In this document: positions 25,945 through 35,002 of the stretch, in pieces | Position numbering within the stretch: position 1 is the stretch's first letter | How the letters are laid out: each line of letters starts with the position of its first letter | Source of the DNA: Paenibacillus xerothermodurans | Lineage (GTDB): Bacteria > Bacillota > Bacilli > Paenibacillales > NBRC-103111 | NCBI RefSeq assembly: GCF_002220865.2 | Contig: NZ_NHRJ02000004.1 | Span: 248,001-312,000, forward strand | DNA length: 64,000 nucleotides | Direction of reading: 5' to 3' | Translations under genes and position numbers: made by a program | Notes under the pieces: generated by a model | Seen by the model: the letters and a program-made list of their open reading frames with translations, nothing else | Told to the model about the DNA's origin: nothing | The model's database searches: none

Positions 25945-27216
25945 TCAGCCCATCTGGTCATACTGAGCGGCTGGCACGGTATCACGCCTTGTTACAATCG
26001 GGCGAACAAAGCGGATTACTGCCAACGATGCAACAACAGCTAGTCCTCCTGCAAGCAAGAAGGCTACGGTGTAAGTACCTGATGTATCCACAATGTAACC
26101 GGTTAACGTTGGTCCGATAATACCAGCTGTATTCGCTAAAAGATGCATGAATCCACCGACTGACCCTACATTATTTGAGTCCACGACATCGTTAATAATT
26201 GCCCAGTAAATGGCACCGGTCAAATATAAGAAGAACACGGAAAGCGCGACAAGTATGACCGCGCTGGCGGTAGTCGACACCAGGCCGGCAAAGCCGATAC
26301 AAACTGCAGATAAGAACAGACAGGTCACGAGCACGAGCTTACGTGAGAACAGAACTCCTTTTTGAGCAAACTTTTTAAAGAAAAGGTCCGACACGAAGCC
26401 GCCCAAAGCGAGACCGACAAAACCAAAAATCCACGGAATAACGGTGATGATACTCATTTCTTCCACACTCAAGCCGCGCGCATCAACCAAGTAACTCGGG
26501 AACCATGTCAAGAAAAAGAACAAGATGTAATTGTAAGCGAAAAACGCAAACGCCGTAAATAATACGGTTTTTTGTTTTAAATAGAAGGTGAATGGCGGCC
26601 TTTCTGCCGCTGCTGCATTTGATTTTGCCACCTTTACCTGATCCGCTGCCGCCGCCGGTTTTTCTTTGACAAGCTTCCACCAGCATACCGCCCATACGAG
26701 ACCAATGATCATGATTGCAATAAATGAAATTCTCCATCCGTACGAAATCGCGATAAAGCCTACGATTGGTCCTGCAATAGCACCCCCAAGCGGTGTTCCG
26801 CTGTTCGTTAAGCCGACAACAGACGCCTGTTGATTCGGAGGAAACCAGTTGTTTACCATTTTATTGATCGTTGACGAGAGTGGACCTTCGCCCATTCCAA
26901 ACAAAACACGAATGACAATCATACTGACAAACCCAACAGCCAGCACAAGTGCGCCGCTGAATATAGACCAAACGATCATCGCAACAAACAGTGTCAATTT
27001 AGCACCATATTTATCGGACGCCATACCGCCAAGAAAGTTGAACAGAGCATAACCGACAGAAAAACTGCTGAAAATAATCCCCATCTCCGTGGCGGACAAG
27101 GATAAATCACCTTGAATGAAAGGAGCTGCAATGGACAACGCTGAACGGTCCAAATAATTGATTACACCTGCTAAGAATAAAAAAAGAATGACCATCCCTC
27201 TGCCTTGTGAGAACAT
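25945..27216 (-). CDS. MFS transporter, anion:cation symporter family (hexuronate/galactonate type)
   Basis: A 423-residue transporter with 12 membrane segments. NYLDRSALSIAAPFIQGDL near residue 20 and the RVLFGMGEGP segment near residue 108 are characteristic of ACS-family sugar-acid carriers such as ExuT, GudP and DgoT. AGGAGG lies 5 bases before the ATG. Lying beside KDG kinase and KDPG aldolase genes, it probably imports a hexuronate or aldonate by proton symport. Two cre-like sites precede it. Confidence 0.88.
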   Translation of the reverse strand: MFSQGRGMVILFLFLAGVINYLDRSALSIAAPFIQGDLSLSATEMGIIFSSFSVGYALFNFLGGMASDKYGAKLTLFVAMIVWSIFSGALVLAVGFVSMIVIRVLFGMGEGPLSSTINKMVNNWFPPNQQASVVGLTNSGTPLGGAIAGPIVGFIAISYGWRISFIAIMIIGLVWAVCWWKLVKEKPAAAADQVKVAKSNAAAAERPPFTFYLKQKTVLFTAFAFFAYNYILFFFLTWFPSYLVDARGLSVEEMSIITVIPWIFGFVGLALGGFVSDLFFKKFAQKGVLFSRKLVLVTCLFLSAVCIGFAGLVSTTASAVILVALSVFFLYLTGAIYWAIINDVVDSNNVGSVGGFMHLLANTAGIIGPTLTGYIVDTSGTYTVAFLLAGGLAVVASLAVIRFVRPIVTRRDTVPAAQYDQMG

Positions 27217-27253
27217 AAAATCCTCCTATAAGTGTAATGAGTGCAGCAGATAT

Positions 27254-27267
27254 AGAAAACGATTACA
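27254..27267 (-). promoter_or_regulatory. cre-like site upstream of the sugar-acid transporter
   Basis: AGAAAACGATTACA matches the cre consensus at 13 of 14 positions. A second, weaker copy (AGAAAACCTTTTCA, 12 of 14) lies exactly 20 bases away at 27274-27287, so two CcpA dimers could sit on one helix face. Confidence 0.5.
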
Positions 27268-27353
27268 ACAGGTAGAAAACCTTTTCAAAAGCTGATGCAG
27301 AACCTTTCCCGGTAAACCGGAGCGATAAAAGCGCTTTCTTCATGTCTGGAAAT

Positions 27354-28355
27354 CTAGCAGGAGTTTCTCAGCAGCAAAGTGGGCTGAAAACGATGCACGC
27401 TCGTGTCCGCTTCACCGGTACTATTGATCTGATTAAGTAACAATTCTGCCGCTTGGCTCGCCATCTCTATCGCTGGCTGTTTGACCGTTGTTATCTCCGG
27501 TGTATAGAAATTAGCAAACGGGACGTCGTCAATGCCCACGACAGCCACATCGTGCGGAATTCTCAAATCACGCGTTTTTATGTAGCGCAAAACTTCATTC
27601 AGCACGATATCATTTCCCGCCAGTATGGCGTGTGGGGGCTGCTGTAATCCAAGCATCTCTGACATCGCGTGCGGGATTTCTGCTACATCGGCTGTTTTAA
27701 TATAATGCGGGCGGACTGGTAAGCCATGTGACTGAAGGGCAGCTTTGTATCCTTGAATCCGTTCGACGCGTGGACTAATATTTCGGCTGATGGAAGTAGT
27801 GATAATTGCGATATCTTGATAACCTCTGGCCACGAACTCATCAATCGCTAACTTTGCCGCAAGGTGATTATCAAGCATTACTGTTGCGATATTTAAATCC
27901 TCTATCGTTCGGTCCATGAATACAATCGGAAATTGATCACGCTTCATACGCTGATATAAATCGAGATTGTCCCCCGTAGGAAAAATAATGATGCCATCCA
28001 CCTGTTTTGCCCGCAGCATTTCGATGTAATTCTTTTCCTTCTCAGGATCATCGTCTGCATTGCATACTATAATATGAAACCCGTGTTCGTAAAAATAGTT
28101 TTCGATTGCACGGGTAACTTGTGTTGAAAACGTGTGAAGTATATTGGCCACTACTACGCCAACCGTAAACGTGGACTTCTGCTTTAAACTCCGTGCTATA
28201 ATATTAGGCTGGTAGTTCAACTCTCGAATTGTCGCCTCAATTTTTTTTCTGGTGTTTTCACTCATGTATTCGTAGCGCTTGTTCAAATACTGGGAAACTG
28301 TGCTTTTCGATACGTTGGCGTGTTTGGCCACATCAGTGATTGTAATAGCTCTCAT
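27354..28355 (-). CDS. kdgR: LacI-family regulator, KdgR-like
   Basis: A 333-residue LacI/GalR repressor. Helix-turn-helix ITDVAKHANVSKSTVSQYLN and sugar-binding domain with FPIVFMDRTIEDLNIATV resemble B. subtilis KdgR, regulator of 2-keto-3-deoxygluconate use. The start at 28355 is chosen over one 9 bases earlier because AGGA is then 8 bases upstream. It stands just after the KDG kinase/aldolase operon, whose promoter carries three palindromes. The gene symbol is by similarity and context. Confidence 0.82.
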   Translation of the reverse strand: MRAITITDVAKHANVSKSTVSQYLNKRYEYMSENTRKKIEATIRELNYQPNIIARSLKQKSTFTVGVVVANILHTFSTQVTRAIENYFYEHGFHIIVCNADDDPEKEKNYIEMLRAKQVDGIIIFPTGDNLDLYQRMKRDQFPIVFMDRTIEDLNIATVMLDNHLAAKLAIDEFVARGYQDIAIITTSISRNISPRVERIQGYKAALQSHGLPVRPHYIKTADVAEIPHAMSEMLGLQQPPHAILAGNDIVLNEVLRYIKTRDLRIPHDVAVVGIDDVPFANFYTPEITTVKQPAIEMASQAAELLLNQINSTGEADTSVHRFQPTLLLRNSC

Positions 28356-28472
28356 TTTATTCATTCCTGTCTAATGATTTCGTTCCAACTGGCTACCACC
28401 ATTTGGAAAAAGGGACTTTACAATCACATTATACCGAAAGCACATTCCCAAATACATCACCTTACGTAAGTA

Positions 28473-28497
28473 AAGGGCCCGGCGTTTGAAGGCCCTT
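28473..28497 (-). terminator. Probable weak terminator after the KDPG aldolase gene
   Basis: AAGGGCC / GGCCCTT stem of 7 bp with an 11-base loop, followed on the minus strand by TTACTTACG. The U run is poor, so some read-through into the regulator gene is possible. Confidence 0.45.
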
Positions 28498-28511
28498 AAC
28501 TCGGTACGCTA

Positions 28512-29132
28512 TCAGTCTGCACTTTTTTGCATGTATTTTTTACTCAGCTCAACTACCGCTTGATAGCCGCCCTGCTGGTAGGCCTTGTTCAAGTCACTAC
28601 CAATACCGGCTGCCACCGCACCTGCCTGGAGCCATGATTTCAGGTTGTCCAAATTCACTCCGCCTGTTGGCATGATCCGGACGTTCGGCAGTGGACCATT
28701 CACCGATTTGATGAAAGAGGGCTCAAAGTGGTTTGCCGGAAATAATTTGAGTACATCACAACCTGCTTCGAGTGCCATGGCCATTTCTCGGATTGTCATG
28801 CATCCCGGCATATACGGAATCCCATAGCGATTGCACAGAGCAGCGACGTCTTCGACGAAATGTGAACTCACTATAAATTTGGCACCAGCCAGAATCGCAT
28901 GCCGCGCAGTTTCTGAATCCAATACAGAGCCTGCACCTAAGAGTGCATCGGTATGCCGTAATTCTTTGAAAGCTTCTTCAATGTGTGGTGTGGTGTATGT
29001 CAATTCGATTGCCCGTATGCCACCTTCCAAAGCCGCTTTGGACAGTTCCGCGGCCTCCGCCCCGTCTTGTCCTCTAATAACAGCTACGATCTTGCTCTCC
29101 GTGATTTGTTGAATAATGAAATGTTTATCCAA
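28512..29132 (-). CDS. kdgA: KDPG/KHG aldolase (2-keto-3-deoxy-6-phosphogluconate aldolase)
   Basis: A 206-residue class I aldolase that splits KDPG into pyruvate and glyceraldehyde-3-phosphate. AIELTYTTPHIEEAF supplies the catalytic Glu and CDVLKLFPANHFEPSFIKS the Schiff-base Lys; MPTGGVNLDNLKSWLQAG binds phosphate. The start is TTG with GGGGG 8-9 bases upstream. It is the last gene of the kdgK operon and consumes the product of that kinase. Confidence 0.93.
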   Translation of the reverse strand: MDKHFIIQQITESKIVAVIRGQDGAEAAELSKAALEGGIRAIELTYTTPHIEEAFKELRHTDALLGAGSVLDSETARHAILAGAKFIVSSHFVEDVAALCNRYGIPYMPGCMTIREMAMALEAGCDVLKLFPANHFEPSFIKSVNGPLPNVRIMPTGGVNLDNLKSWLQAGAVAAGIGSDLNKAYQQGGYQAVVELSKKYMQKSAD

Positions 29133-29205
29133 TACGTATACCCCCTGCCCGATTGCAAAACCAGCGCATGTAACATGGGACTGGATCCGCTTTCATTCAT
29201 AGCAC

Positions 29206-30216
29206 TTAGTTCGTAAGAAATTCGTACACACTTGAAGCTATCGTTATACCTTGTTCACGGTTTCTCTCTTCATGCATTTGTTCAATCTCGCCCGGTACAT
29301 ATACCCGGTCAAACCCGGGTGCTGGAGGCACTTGCTGCAGCTCCTCCATCATCTGATCCATTTGTTCCAAAAACCGGTCTGTATCAGTGAAGAACGCAGG
29401 ATTAATTGCGCAGAAATAGTGGCCAAGCTTGCGTTTCTTATCAAGATCATCGTACATTTTCGCAATATGCGGCCCGAACGCCGCTCCAGCCAACAGCCCG
29501 GAAAATACATCAACAATCACCGATAATCCGTAGCCTTTAGGCCCTCCGAAAGTGGAAAGCGATACGACTTTGTTCGGATCTGTGGTGGAAGCACCGTTTT
29601 CATCAACTCCCCAGCCAGCCGGGATTGCCTTTCCTTCTTCACGTGCCTGCAGGATTTTGCCCAATGCTACATTGGATGTCGCCATGTCCAGGATAAACGG
29701 TTTCTTTGTTTTGGCAGGTACGCCATAAGCAATTGGATTCGTGCCGAGGAACGATGTTCTTCCCCCAAAAGGGACCACGATTTTATCGGTGTGTGACATT
29801 GCAATTCCGATTAGCTTCGCATCCGCTGCTTTTTGCACGAAATAACTTAGCGCACCGCAATGGCTGCTGTTGCAAACCGTGACCATGCCCACTCCATTGC
29901 TGCGGGCCAGCTCGATTGCATGATCCATGGCTACTTCCCCGATGACATGCCCGAATCCATCATCCCCGTCCACTACGCCGCTTACTGGTCCGGTCAATTG
30001 AAAAGAAATCTGCGGATCCGGATTGATGCCGCCGGCCTGTAAGCGGTTTATATAATGCTCTGTTCGCAGTACTCCATGGGAATTGACATTTCTCAGGTCT
30101 GCATGGATCAAAACATCCGCGATTTTACCAGCATGCCCTTCACTTAAACCCGCTTCTGCCAGCTTCTTAACCACTAATCTCTTAGCTTCTTCGGCTTGTA
30201 TCGTTACTGTTGGCAT
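29206..30216 (-). CDS. Malate/L-lactate dehydrogenase-family oxidoreductase, AllD (ureidoglycolate dehydrogenase)-like
   Basis: A 336-residue NAD(P)-dependent 2-hydroxyacid dehydrogenase of the Ldh_2 family, unrelated to Rossmann dehydrogenases. Visible segments are [31 protein letters not shown] (catalytic His), [10 protein letters not shown] and [17 protein letters not shown]. The C-terminal [14 protein letters not shown] is close to AllD of E. coli. In this operon, between KDG kinase/PHI and KDPG aldolase, it more likely reduces or oxidises a sugar-derived 2-keto acid than ureidoglycolate. GAGG 9 bases upstream selects ATG at 30216 over a GTG at 30231. Confidence 0.85.
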   Translation of the reverse strand: MPTVTIQAEEAKRLVVKKLAEAGLSEGHAGKIADVLIHADLRNVNSHGVLRTEHYINRLQAGGINPDPQISFQLTGPVSGVVDGDDGFGHVIGEVAMDHAIELARSNGVGMVTVCNSSHCGALSYFVQKAADAKLIGIAMSHTDKIVVPFGGRTSFLGTNPIAYGVPAKTKKPFILDMATSNVALGKILQAREEGKAIPAGWGVDENGASTTDPNKVVSLSTFGGPKGYGLSVIVDVFSGLLAGAAFGPHIAKMYDDLDKKRKLGHYFCAINPAFFTDTDRFLEQMDQMMEELQQVPPAPGFDRVYVPGEIEQMHEERNREQGITIASSVYEFLTN

Positions 30217-30227
30217 TGTCTCATTCC

Positions 30228-30773
30228 TCACTCTAAGTTAGTATGTTGTGTCCTCAACGACTCGTGGGTGTGTCCTTCTGATAAACTATCTATGATAGCA
30301 GCGTCTAATAAGAGATGAACGGATTGGTCAAACTGATTGCCGAGGGGCTGTATGGTAGGCGGCTCATTGTGTGCGCGCTGTTTTGTTGCTGCCGGTACGT
30401 GCAAAATGCCGTCGCACCAGGACTCCTTGTACAATTCGGCATTGGTGGTCACAGCAAACACATAAGCGTCCTGCTGCGATGCGGATTTGCACACATGCAC
30501 AATGGAAGGAGTGCTGCCCGAGCCCGTAATGACAATCAAAGCATCACCTTTTCGGATCGATGGTGTCGTTGTTTCCCCAGTCACGAACACGCGCTTACCG
30601 CTGTGCATCAATCTCATCGCGATCATTTTTGCTACGAGACCCGACCGCCCCTCGCCTGTGAAAAAAAATCTCACATCCTGCCTCAGCAAATCAACAAGAT
30701 TGTCATACTCTTGCATCTTGCAGTTATGCAGGACACCAGCCACTTCCTCGATCACTTGATTGATGGTAGCCAT
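30228..30773 (-). CDS. hxlB: 6-phospho-3-hexuloisomerase-like SIS-domain protein
   Basis: A 181-residue sugar isomerase. The SIS domain shows [20 protein letters not shown] and [20 protein letters not shown], the two phosphosugar-binding segments of HxlB/PHI, which converts hexulose-6-phosphate to fructose-6-phosphate. GGGGGG 9 bases upstream selects ATG at 30773. It sits 14 bases after kdgK and 11 before the dehydrogenase gene. The synthase partner (HPS-like) is not adjacent but at 5507-6184. Confidence 0.87.
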   Translation of the reverse strand: MATINQVIEEVAGVLHNCKMQEYDNLVDLLRQDVRFFFTGEGRSGLVAKMIAMRLMHSGKRVFVTGETTTPSIRKGDALIVITGSGSTPSIVHVCKSASQQDAYVFAVTTNAELYKESWCDGILHVPAATKQRAHNEPPTIQPLGNQFDQSVHLLLDAAIIDSLSEGHTHESLRTQHTNLE

Positions 30774-30787
30774 CGCTCTTCGCCCCC

Positions 30788-31744
30788 CTATCTTTCGATA
30801 ACAGCCTGGCGGTGTATGAACGGCCATACTTCTTCCAAATATGGCAAGCCCTCATTATCCCCTGACACAGTTGTGACAAGAGCCCCTACAGCGTTTGCAA
30901 AGGACAGCTTGTCCGCACTGGATAAACCATGCAAATGCCCGTATATGTACCCAGCATCGAAGCCATCGCCCGCCCCAACGGTGTCTACCGCGGTCACCGG
31001 AAAAGCCTCTTTCGTATGCCAGACACCATTGGTGTACAGCTTGGAGCCGTTGGCACCGTCCTTAATCACCAGCTGATCGATAGTGTTGACGCTTGCAAAT
31101 TCCGCCAATGATGCTTCAGAATCACATCCGCTTATCAAACGTATTTCATCTAGCCCTGTTAACAAAATGTCGACGAATGGGAAAACTGCTGAATAGACAG
31201 GCCTCGCTTCCTCCATACTCCACAGCTTCAAGCGAATATTCGGATCGAATGAAACCGGGATATCTTTCGCTTTAGCGATGTCCATAACTCTCTTGGCAAT
31301 CTCTACGTTTTTCGGGTGAATAGCCAGAAATACACCACTGAGATGCACAAGATCGATATCTTCAAACATCCGATCTGTGATATCTTCCGGCTGCAGAGTT
31401 AAAATAGGCGACTGTTGCCGATAATAAAAAGTCTTGCCGGAGCCATCCTCCCGAATTTCTTTGAAATTCAGGGATGTTGGATAACCTTGCACATAAGCAA
31501 CGTCACTCATATCCACCCCTTCCCCGCGTGCGAAATTATAAATCACACGCCCGAACTCATCCTCGCCTAAACGGCTTACCCACTTCGAGCGCATGCCGAG
31601 CCGCGCACAACCAATGGCAAAATTCAGTTCAGCCCCTCCGACCTTGCGTTCAAAATGAGTCACAAAGCGCAAAGGCCCCTTTTCCGCAGGATTTAACGTG
31701 ATCATGGCGTCACCCAGTGTTAAAACGCCAAATTTCGATGCCAC
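30788..31744 (-). CDS. kdgK: 2-keto-3-deoxygluconate kinase (PfkB family)
   Basis: A 318-residue ribokinase-type kinase phosphorylating KDG to KDPG with ATP. GGAELNFAIGCARLG binds the sugar; the C-terminal AVDTVGAGDGFDAGYIYG contains the catalytic Asp and anion hole. The start is GTG with GGAGG 7 bases upstream; translations from the ATG 69 bases earlier would begin in the promoter leader. First gene of the kdgK-hxlB-dehydrogenase-kdgA operon. Confidence 0.9.
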   Translation of the reverse strand: MASKFGVLTLGDAMITLNPAEKGPLRFVTHFERKVGGAELNFAIGCARLGMRSKWVSRLGEDEFGRVIYNFARGEGVDMSDVAYVQGYPTSLNFKEIREDGSGKTFYYRQQSPILTLQPEDITDRMFEDIDLVHLSGVFLAIHPKNVEIAKRVMDIAKAKDIPVSFDPNIRLKLWSMEEARPVYSAVFPFVDILLTGLDEIRLISGCDSEASLAEFASVNTIDQLVIKDGANGSKLYTNGVWHTKEAFPVTAVDTVGAGDGFDAGYIYGHLHGLSSADKLSFANAVGALVTTVSGDNEGLPYLEEVWPFIHRQAVIER

Positions 31745-31817
31745 TAAAGTACCTCCTTTGGTTAAATATTTGAGAGCAAACGGTGAGATTTGATCGCATC
31801 CGACACCCTGCATCCGC

Positions 31818-31865
31818 CTAAATCGATTTAGTGAATGACTAAACCGGTTTTGTAAACCGATTTAG
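31818..31865. promoter_or_regulatory. Three tandem KdgR-type palindromes over the kdgK promoter
   Basis: CTAAATCGATTTAG (31818-31831, perfect), CTAAACCGGTTTTG (31839-31852) and GTAAACCGATTTAG (31852-31865). Centres are 21 and 13 bases apart. They cover the spacer, the -10 element and the start of transcription. The central CG is a LacI-family trait, and the KdgR-like gene at 27354 is the obvious candidate to bind. Confidence 0.8.
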
Positions 31866-31877
31866 GGAAATTGTAAA
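31849..31877 (-). promoter_or_regulatory. Sigma-A promoter of the kdgK operon
   Basis: On the minus strand TTTACA (31872-31877), 17-base spacer, TACAAA (31849-31854). The leader to the GTG start is about 100 bases. Confidence 0.65.
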
Positions 31878-31908
31878 TGAAAAGCCTTTCAGATGCAATA
31901 GTAAAATG

Positions 31909-31937
31909 AAAAAAAACCAGCACCTATCCGGCACTGG
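31909..31937 (-). terminator. Terminator of the Wbp-like operon
   Basis: On the minus strand CCAGTGCC pairs with GGTGCTGG (two G-U pairs) around loop GGATA, followed by eight T. It lies 14 bases after the UDP-sugar dehydrogenase stop. Confidence 0.8.
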
Positions 31938-31951
31938 GTCTGTTTCCGGCC

Positions 31952-33232
31952 TTACAGCCGCACTACATGGGATTTGGTACCAAGAGACTTCACTGCATTC
32001 CTGGTATCGAATAACAATTTTGAATGCAAAACGATCGATTCCAACGGGAGGGATGAATGATCCGTCAACAAAACTACGCAATCCATTCGGCTGAGCAATT
32101 CGGGTGCCAAATCTACGCTAAGCAGCGTCTTATCTGCTATTTGCACCTCCGGAACCAAAGGATCATGATAACTCACATCGGCTCCTTCCTCGACTAGAAT
32201 TGAAAAGATTTCCATACTGCTTGATTCGCGTAAATCACTTACATCTTTTTTATAGGTCAAGCCCAGCAGCAGGATGGAAGCATCCTTCAGTTGAGGCTCT
32301 GACAGTATTTTTTTCAAGCGGCCGACAAGATACAACGGCATGGTGTCATTAATGTGCTTGGAGATCTGGAGGTGCGGCAGGGGCACTCCAACCTGTGCGG
32401 CTTTCCACTCCAAATACATAGGATCGACGGGAATGCAATGGCCCCCGATTCCAGGGCCCGGATAAAAATCCAAATTGCCGTACGGTTTAGTGTGAATGGC
32501 ATCAATCACTTCCCATATATCGATGTGCATAGCTTCACAAAATTTAACGACTGCATTCAAAAAAGATATATTGAGGAACCTTTGGCTGTTCTCCAATACT
32601 TTCACCATCTCGGCGGCATGCGTGGATGAAACAGGCACCACTGTATCGAAAATGGAGCTGTACAAGGAACTGACTTTTTGCAAGCACTGCTGCGTTACTC
32701 CGCTAACTATTTTGGGCATTGTTGTACGCTGAAACTGGTGTGCGCCAGGGTTAAATCGTTCCGGCGAGTAAGCCAAATAGAAATCTCGGCCAACTTCGCG
32801 ACCGCCGCGCTCTAAAATTGGCAGCAGCAGCTCTTCCGTTGTGCCCGGGTACGTCGAACTCTCAAGAATGACGAGTTGGCCTTGCAGATCAAGCTGCGCA
32901 ATCTCCGTCCCAGCCCGCTCGATGTAGGTTAGTTCCGGATTTCCTGACCGATTCAGCGGTGTCGGAACACATATCACAAACACATTCACAGGTGGAATTT
33001 GTCTATAATCGGACAGGGCTTCAAATTTTCCGCTTTGCATGAGCTGTGACACCTGTTCGTCGGTGAGATCTGAGATGTAGCTCCTGCCCGCTTTTAAACG
33101 GCTAATTTTGCCAGCGTCCAAATCTACTCCTATCACATGATGCTGCTTATCAACAAATAACATGGCCAAAGGCAGTCCGACATAACCCAAACCGATCACA
33201 CTTATTCGAAGCGGCTGCGTTATTTCATCCAT
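31952..33232 (-). CDS. UDP-N-acetylglucosamine/mannosamine 6-dehydrogenase (WbpA/WecC-type)
   Basis: A 426-residue UDP-sugar dehydrogenase. Rossmann loop VIGLGYVGLPLAMLFVDK (near residue 11), ESSTYPGTT and the catalytic cysteine in GPGIGGHCIPVDPMYLEWKA; the C-terminal domain has LLGLTYKKDVSDLRES. The last segment and IP-VDP match dehydrogenases of UDP-acetamido sugars, not UDP-glucose. AAGGAAGG 6 bases upstream selects the ATG at 33232, which overlaps the preceding stop by 8 bases. Oxidises C6 to a uronic acid in the Wbp-like pathway. Confidence 0.9.
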   Translation of the reverse strand: MDEITQPLRISVIGLGYVGLPLAMLFVDKQHHVIGVDLDAGKISRLKAGRSYISDLTDEQVSQLMQSGKFEALSDYRQIPPVNVFVICVPTPLNRSGNPELTYIERAGTEIAQLDLQGQLVILESSTYPGTTEELLLPILERGGREVGRDFYLAYSPERFNPGAHQFQRTTMPKIVSGVTQQCLQKVSSLYSSIFDTVVPVSSTHAAEMVKVLENSQRFLNISFLNAVVKFCEAMHIDIWEVIDAIHTKPYGNLDFYPGPGIGGHCIPVDPMYLEWKAAQVGVPLPHLQISKHINDTMPLYLVGRLKKILSEPQLKDASILLLGLTYKKDVSDLRESSSMEIFSILVEEGADVSYHDPLVPEVQIADKTLLSVDLAPELLSRMDCVVLLTDHSSLPLESIVLHSKLLFDTRNAVKSLGTKSHVVRL

Positions 33233-34193
33233 GATTGACCTTCCTTTCCACGTTACGTAAAACACGCCTGATTTTTTCCGTCATTATAAGCGCCTCCAAT
33301 CCATCTTCCCCGGAGACCATTGGTTTGGTTTTCTTCTTAATGCAGTCAATAAAATGAATCAATTGCATGCGCAGGGGTTCCTCGGCGGGGACGACCACTT
33401 TTTCTACGATGTTTTGTTGGATGTATCCTGCACTTGCTTGTTTCATAAAAAAGTTAGTGGAACGCGAGATAAGAATTTTACTATCCAACAAGTTGGCTTG
33501 TATAAACGCATCTCTCGTGATGACACGCACAGTCCGCACTTTTTCTTCTGTTACTTGACTGGCTGTCAGCTGCCCAACCACTCCGCTTTTAAAACGAAGC
33601 AGGGCACTGACATGCTTCCTGACGTTGTCGTAAGACCAGCCCAGGGCGTATATTTGATCTACCTGTTCCCCCAGCAAATAAGGCAGAATATAAATGTCAT
33701 GAATCATAAGATCCTGTACGACATCCAATTTTTTGTTCCGAGGCTCCAGCGGTCCCATACGGTGAATATCAAAGGCTATGACCTGTTCGCTTGATAAAAT
33801 TGACTTCAGCGTGCGAATCGTCGGGTTAAATAGTTCGATATGCCCTGCCTGGAGCACGACTTGTGCCATGGCTGCTTTTTGAATTAGCTTTTTTGCATTG
33901 TCAATCGTATCCGTAATCGGTTTTTCCACCAAAATATGAACACGGTAATCTAAGCATTGGGATCCGACAGAGAAATGAGACGAGGTGGGAACCGTGATGC
34001 TCACTGCATCTACGTTTTGCAGCAGATCTTCCAGTGAATGGAAGGCGGCTGTCCCATATTGCTGTGCAATTTGACTGGCACGCTCGTAATTTATGTCATA
34101 AATGCCTACCAATGTGCACCGGTCTTTCAACGATGCGTATGCACGAACATGGTTCCCCCCCATCACGCCAGTTCCAATCACGCCTACTCTCAC
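33225..34193 (-). CDS. Gfo/Idh/MocA oxidoreductase, WbpB/WlbA-like
   Basis: A 322-residue NAD-dependent oxidoreductase. N-terminal VGVIGTGVMGGNHVRAYASL binds NAD; VHILVEKPI carries the catalytic Lys of the EKP motif; the C-terminal half is the usual beta-sheet domain with MIHDIYILPYLLGE. Paired with a WbpA-like dehydrogenase and a WbpE-like transaminase it probably oxidises C3 of UDP-GlcNAcA. The assignment to this step rests on context. Confidence 0.87.
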   Translation of the reverse strand: MRVGVIGTGVMGGNHVRAYASLKDRCTLVGIYDINYERASQIAQQYGTAAFHSLEDLLQNVDAVSITVPTSSHFSVGSQCLDYRVHILVEKPITDTIDNAKKLIQKAAMAQVVLQAGHIELFNPTIRTLKSILSSEQVIAFDIHRMGPLEPRNKKLDVVQDLMIHDIYILPYLLGEQVDQIYALGWSYDNVRKHVSALLRFKSGVVGQLTASQVTEEKVRTVRVITRDAFIQANLLDSKILISRSTNFFMKQASAGYIQQNIVEKVVVPAEEPLRMQLIHFIDCIKKKTKPMVSGEDGLEALIMTEKIRRVLRNVERKVNHG

Positions 34194-34251
34194 GCAGGTC
34201 TCCCCCCTTCCATGTATCTGCGTTCGTTGTGTTGTCTAAGCCTTCGTTTGC

Positions 34252-34962
34252 CTAGCTTTTTTTCAACAACTGCAGATCCGGTATACTGGCAATATTCAGA
34301 GGATAGGCATACATCTTCCGGATTTCCGGACAGAACATAGTTAAGTCATGCACAGAATGGCTGTCTGATGAAATCACGAATTTAGCACTCGTGTGTTTCA
34401 GCATATCCAGCATTTCCTGATCGGGCGCGTTATGCCGGACGTTAATTTCTATTATTTTGCCGCTTTCTGCGAGCAGCCGTGCAATTTCTTCCTTTTGCTG
34501 ACGGTGGATCTGTATATTGAACCGTTTCAATTCCGCTAGAGGATGGGATACGATATCAACCCTTGGGTTACGAAGCAAACGCTTAAAGGTTATAAACCAG
34601 TTTTCAAACAGCCTCGGCTCCGAGTGGTCCTTAGAAGCGCTGTAGAAACCTCCCTCAAATGGGATACGATGAATTGAGCCAAGCAATAAGTCCACCATGG
34701 CGTCGAATTTGTCCGCAGCATCAATATCTCCTTGTAAATTCATAACTTTTGCTTCTAAGCCGCTGAAAATATGAATCTCATTTCCATACCGTTGTTTCAT
34801 CAGATCTATGTGACTCGCATAGTCTTCTACCCAATCGCTGGTGCGCCATACATGGTCTGTGATTGCAATGGCTTGATAGCCCAATTCTATAGCTGTAGTA
34901 ATGATTTGCTCGACACTATCGCGACCATCTGAGTAAACTGAGTGTGTGTGCAGATCCATCAT
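34252..34962 (-). CDS. PHP-domain phosphoesterase (YcdX/HisK-like)
   Basis: A 236-residue metal-dependent hydrolase. Metal ligands are visible as MDLHTHSVYSDG (HxH), ITDHVW, SGLEAKV, LGSIHR, IVSHPLA and SSDSHS. PHP proteins remove phosphate from small molecules or phosphotyrosine. GGAGG 9 bases upstream selects this start rather than the ATG 75 bases earlier that overlaps the ATP-grasp gene. In the middle of a nucleotide-sugar operon its role is unknown; a sugar-phosphate or phospho-amino-acid substrate is conceivable. Confidence 0.85.
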   Translation of the reverse strand: MMDLHTHSVYSDGRDSVEQIITTAIELGYQAIAITDHVWRTSDWVEDYASHIDLMKQRYGNEIHIFSGLEAKVMNLQGDIDAADKFDAMVDLLLGSIHRIPFEGGFYSASKDHSEPRLFENWFITFKRLLRNPRVDIVSHPLAELKRFNIQIHRQQKEEIARLLAESGKIIEINVRHNAPDQEMLDMLKHTSAKFVISSDSHSVHDLTMFCPEIRKMYAYPLNIASIPDLQLLKKS

Positions 34963-35002
34963 TTCAACTTTCCTCCATTGTTCGAATTCGGCTTTATGTG
35001 AA

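Noticed and set aside
27311-27325. GGTAAACCGGAG as a further KdgR box downstream of the regulator gene
   Set aside because: Only one half matches the kdgK boxes (GTAAACCG), the second half does not; it is not placed at a clear promoter.
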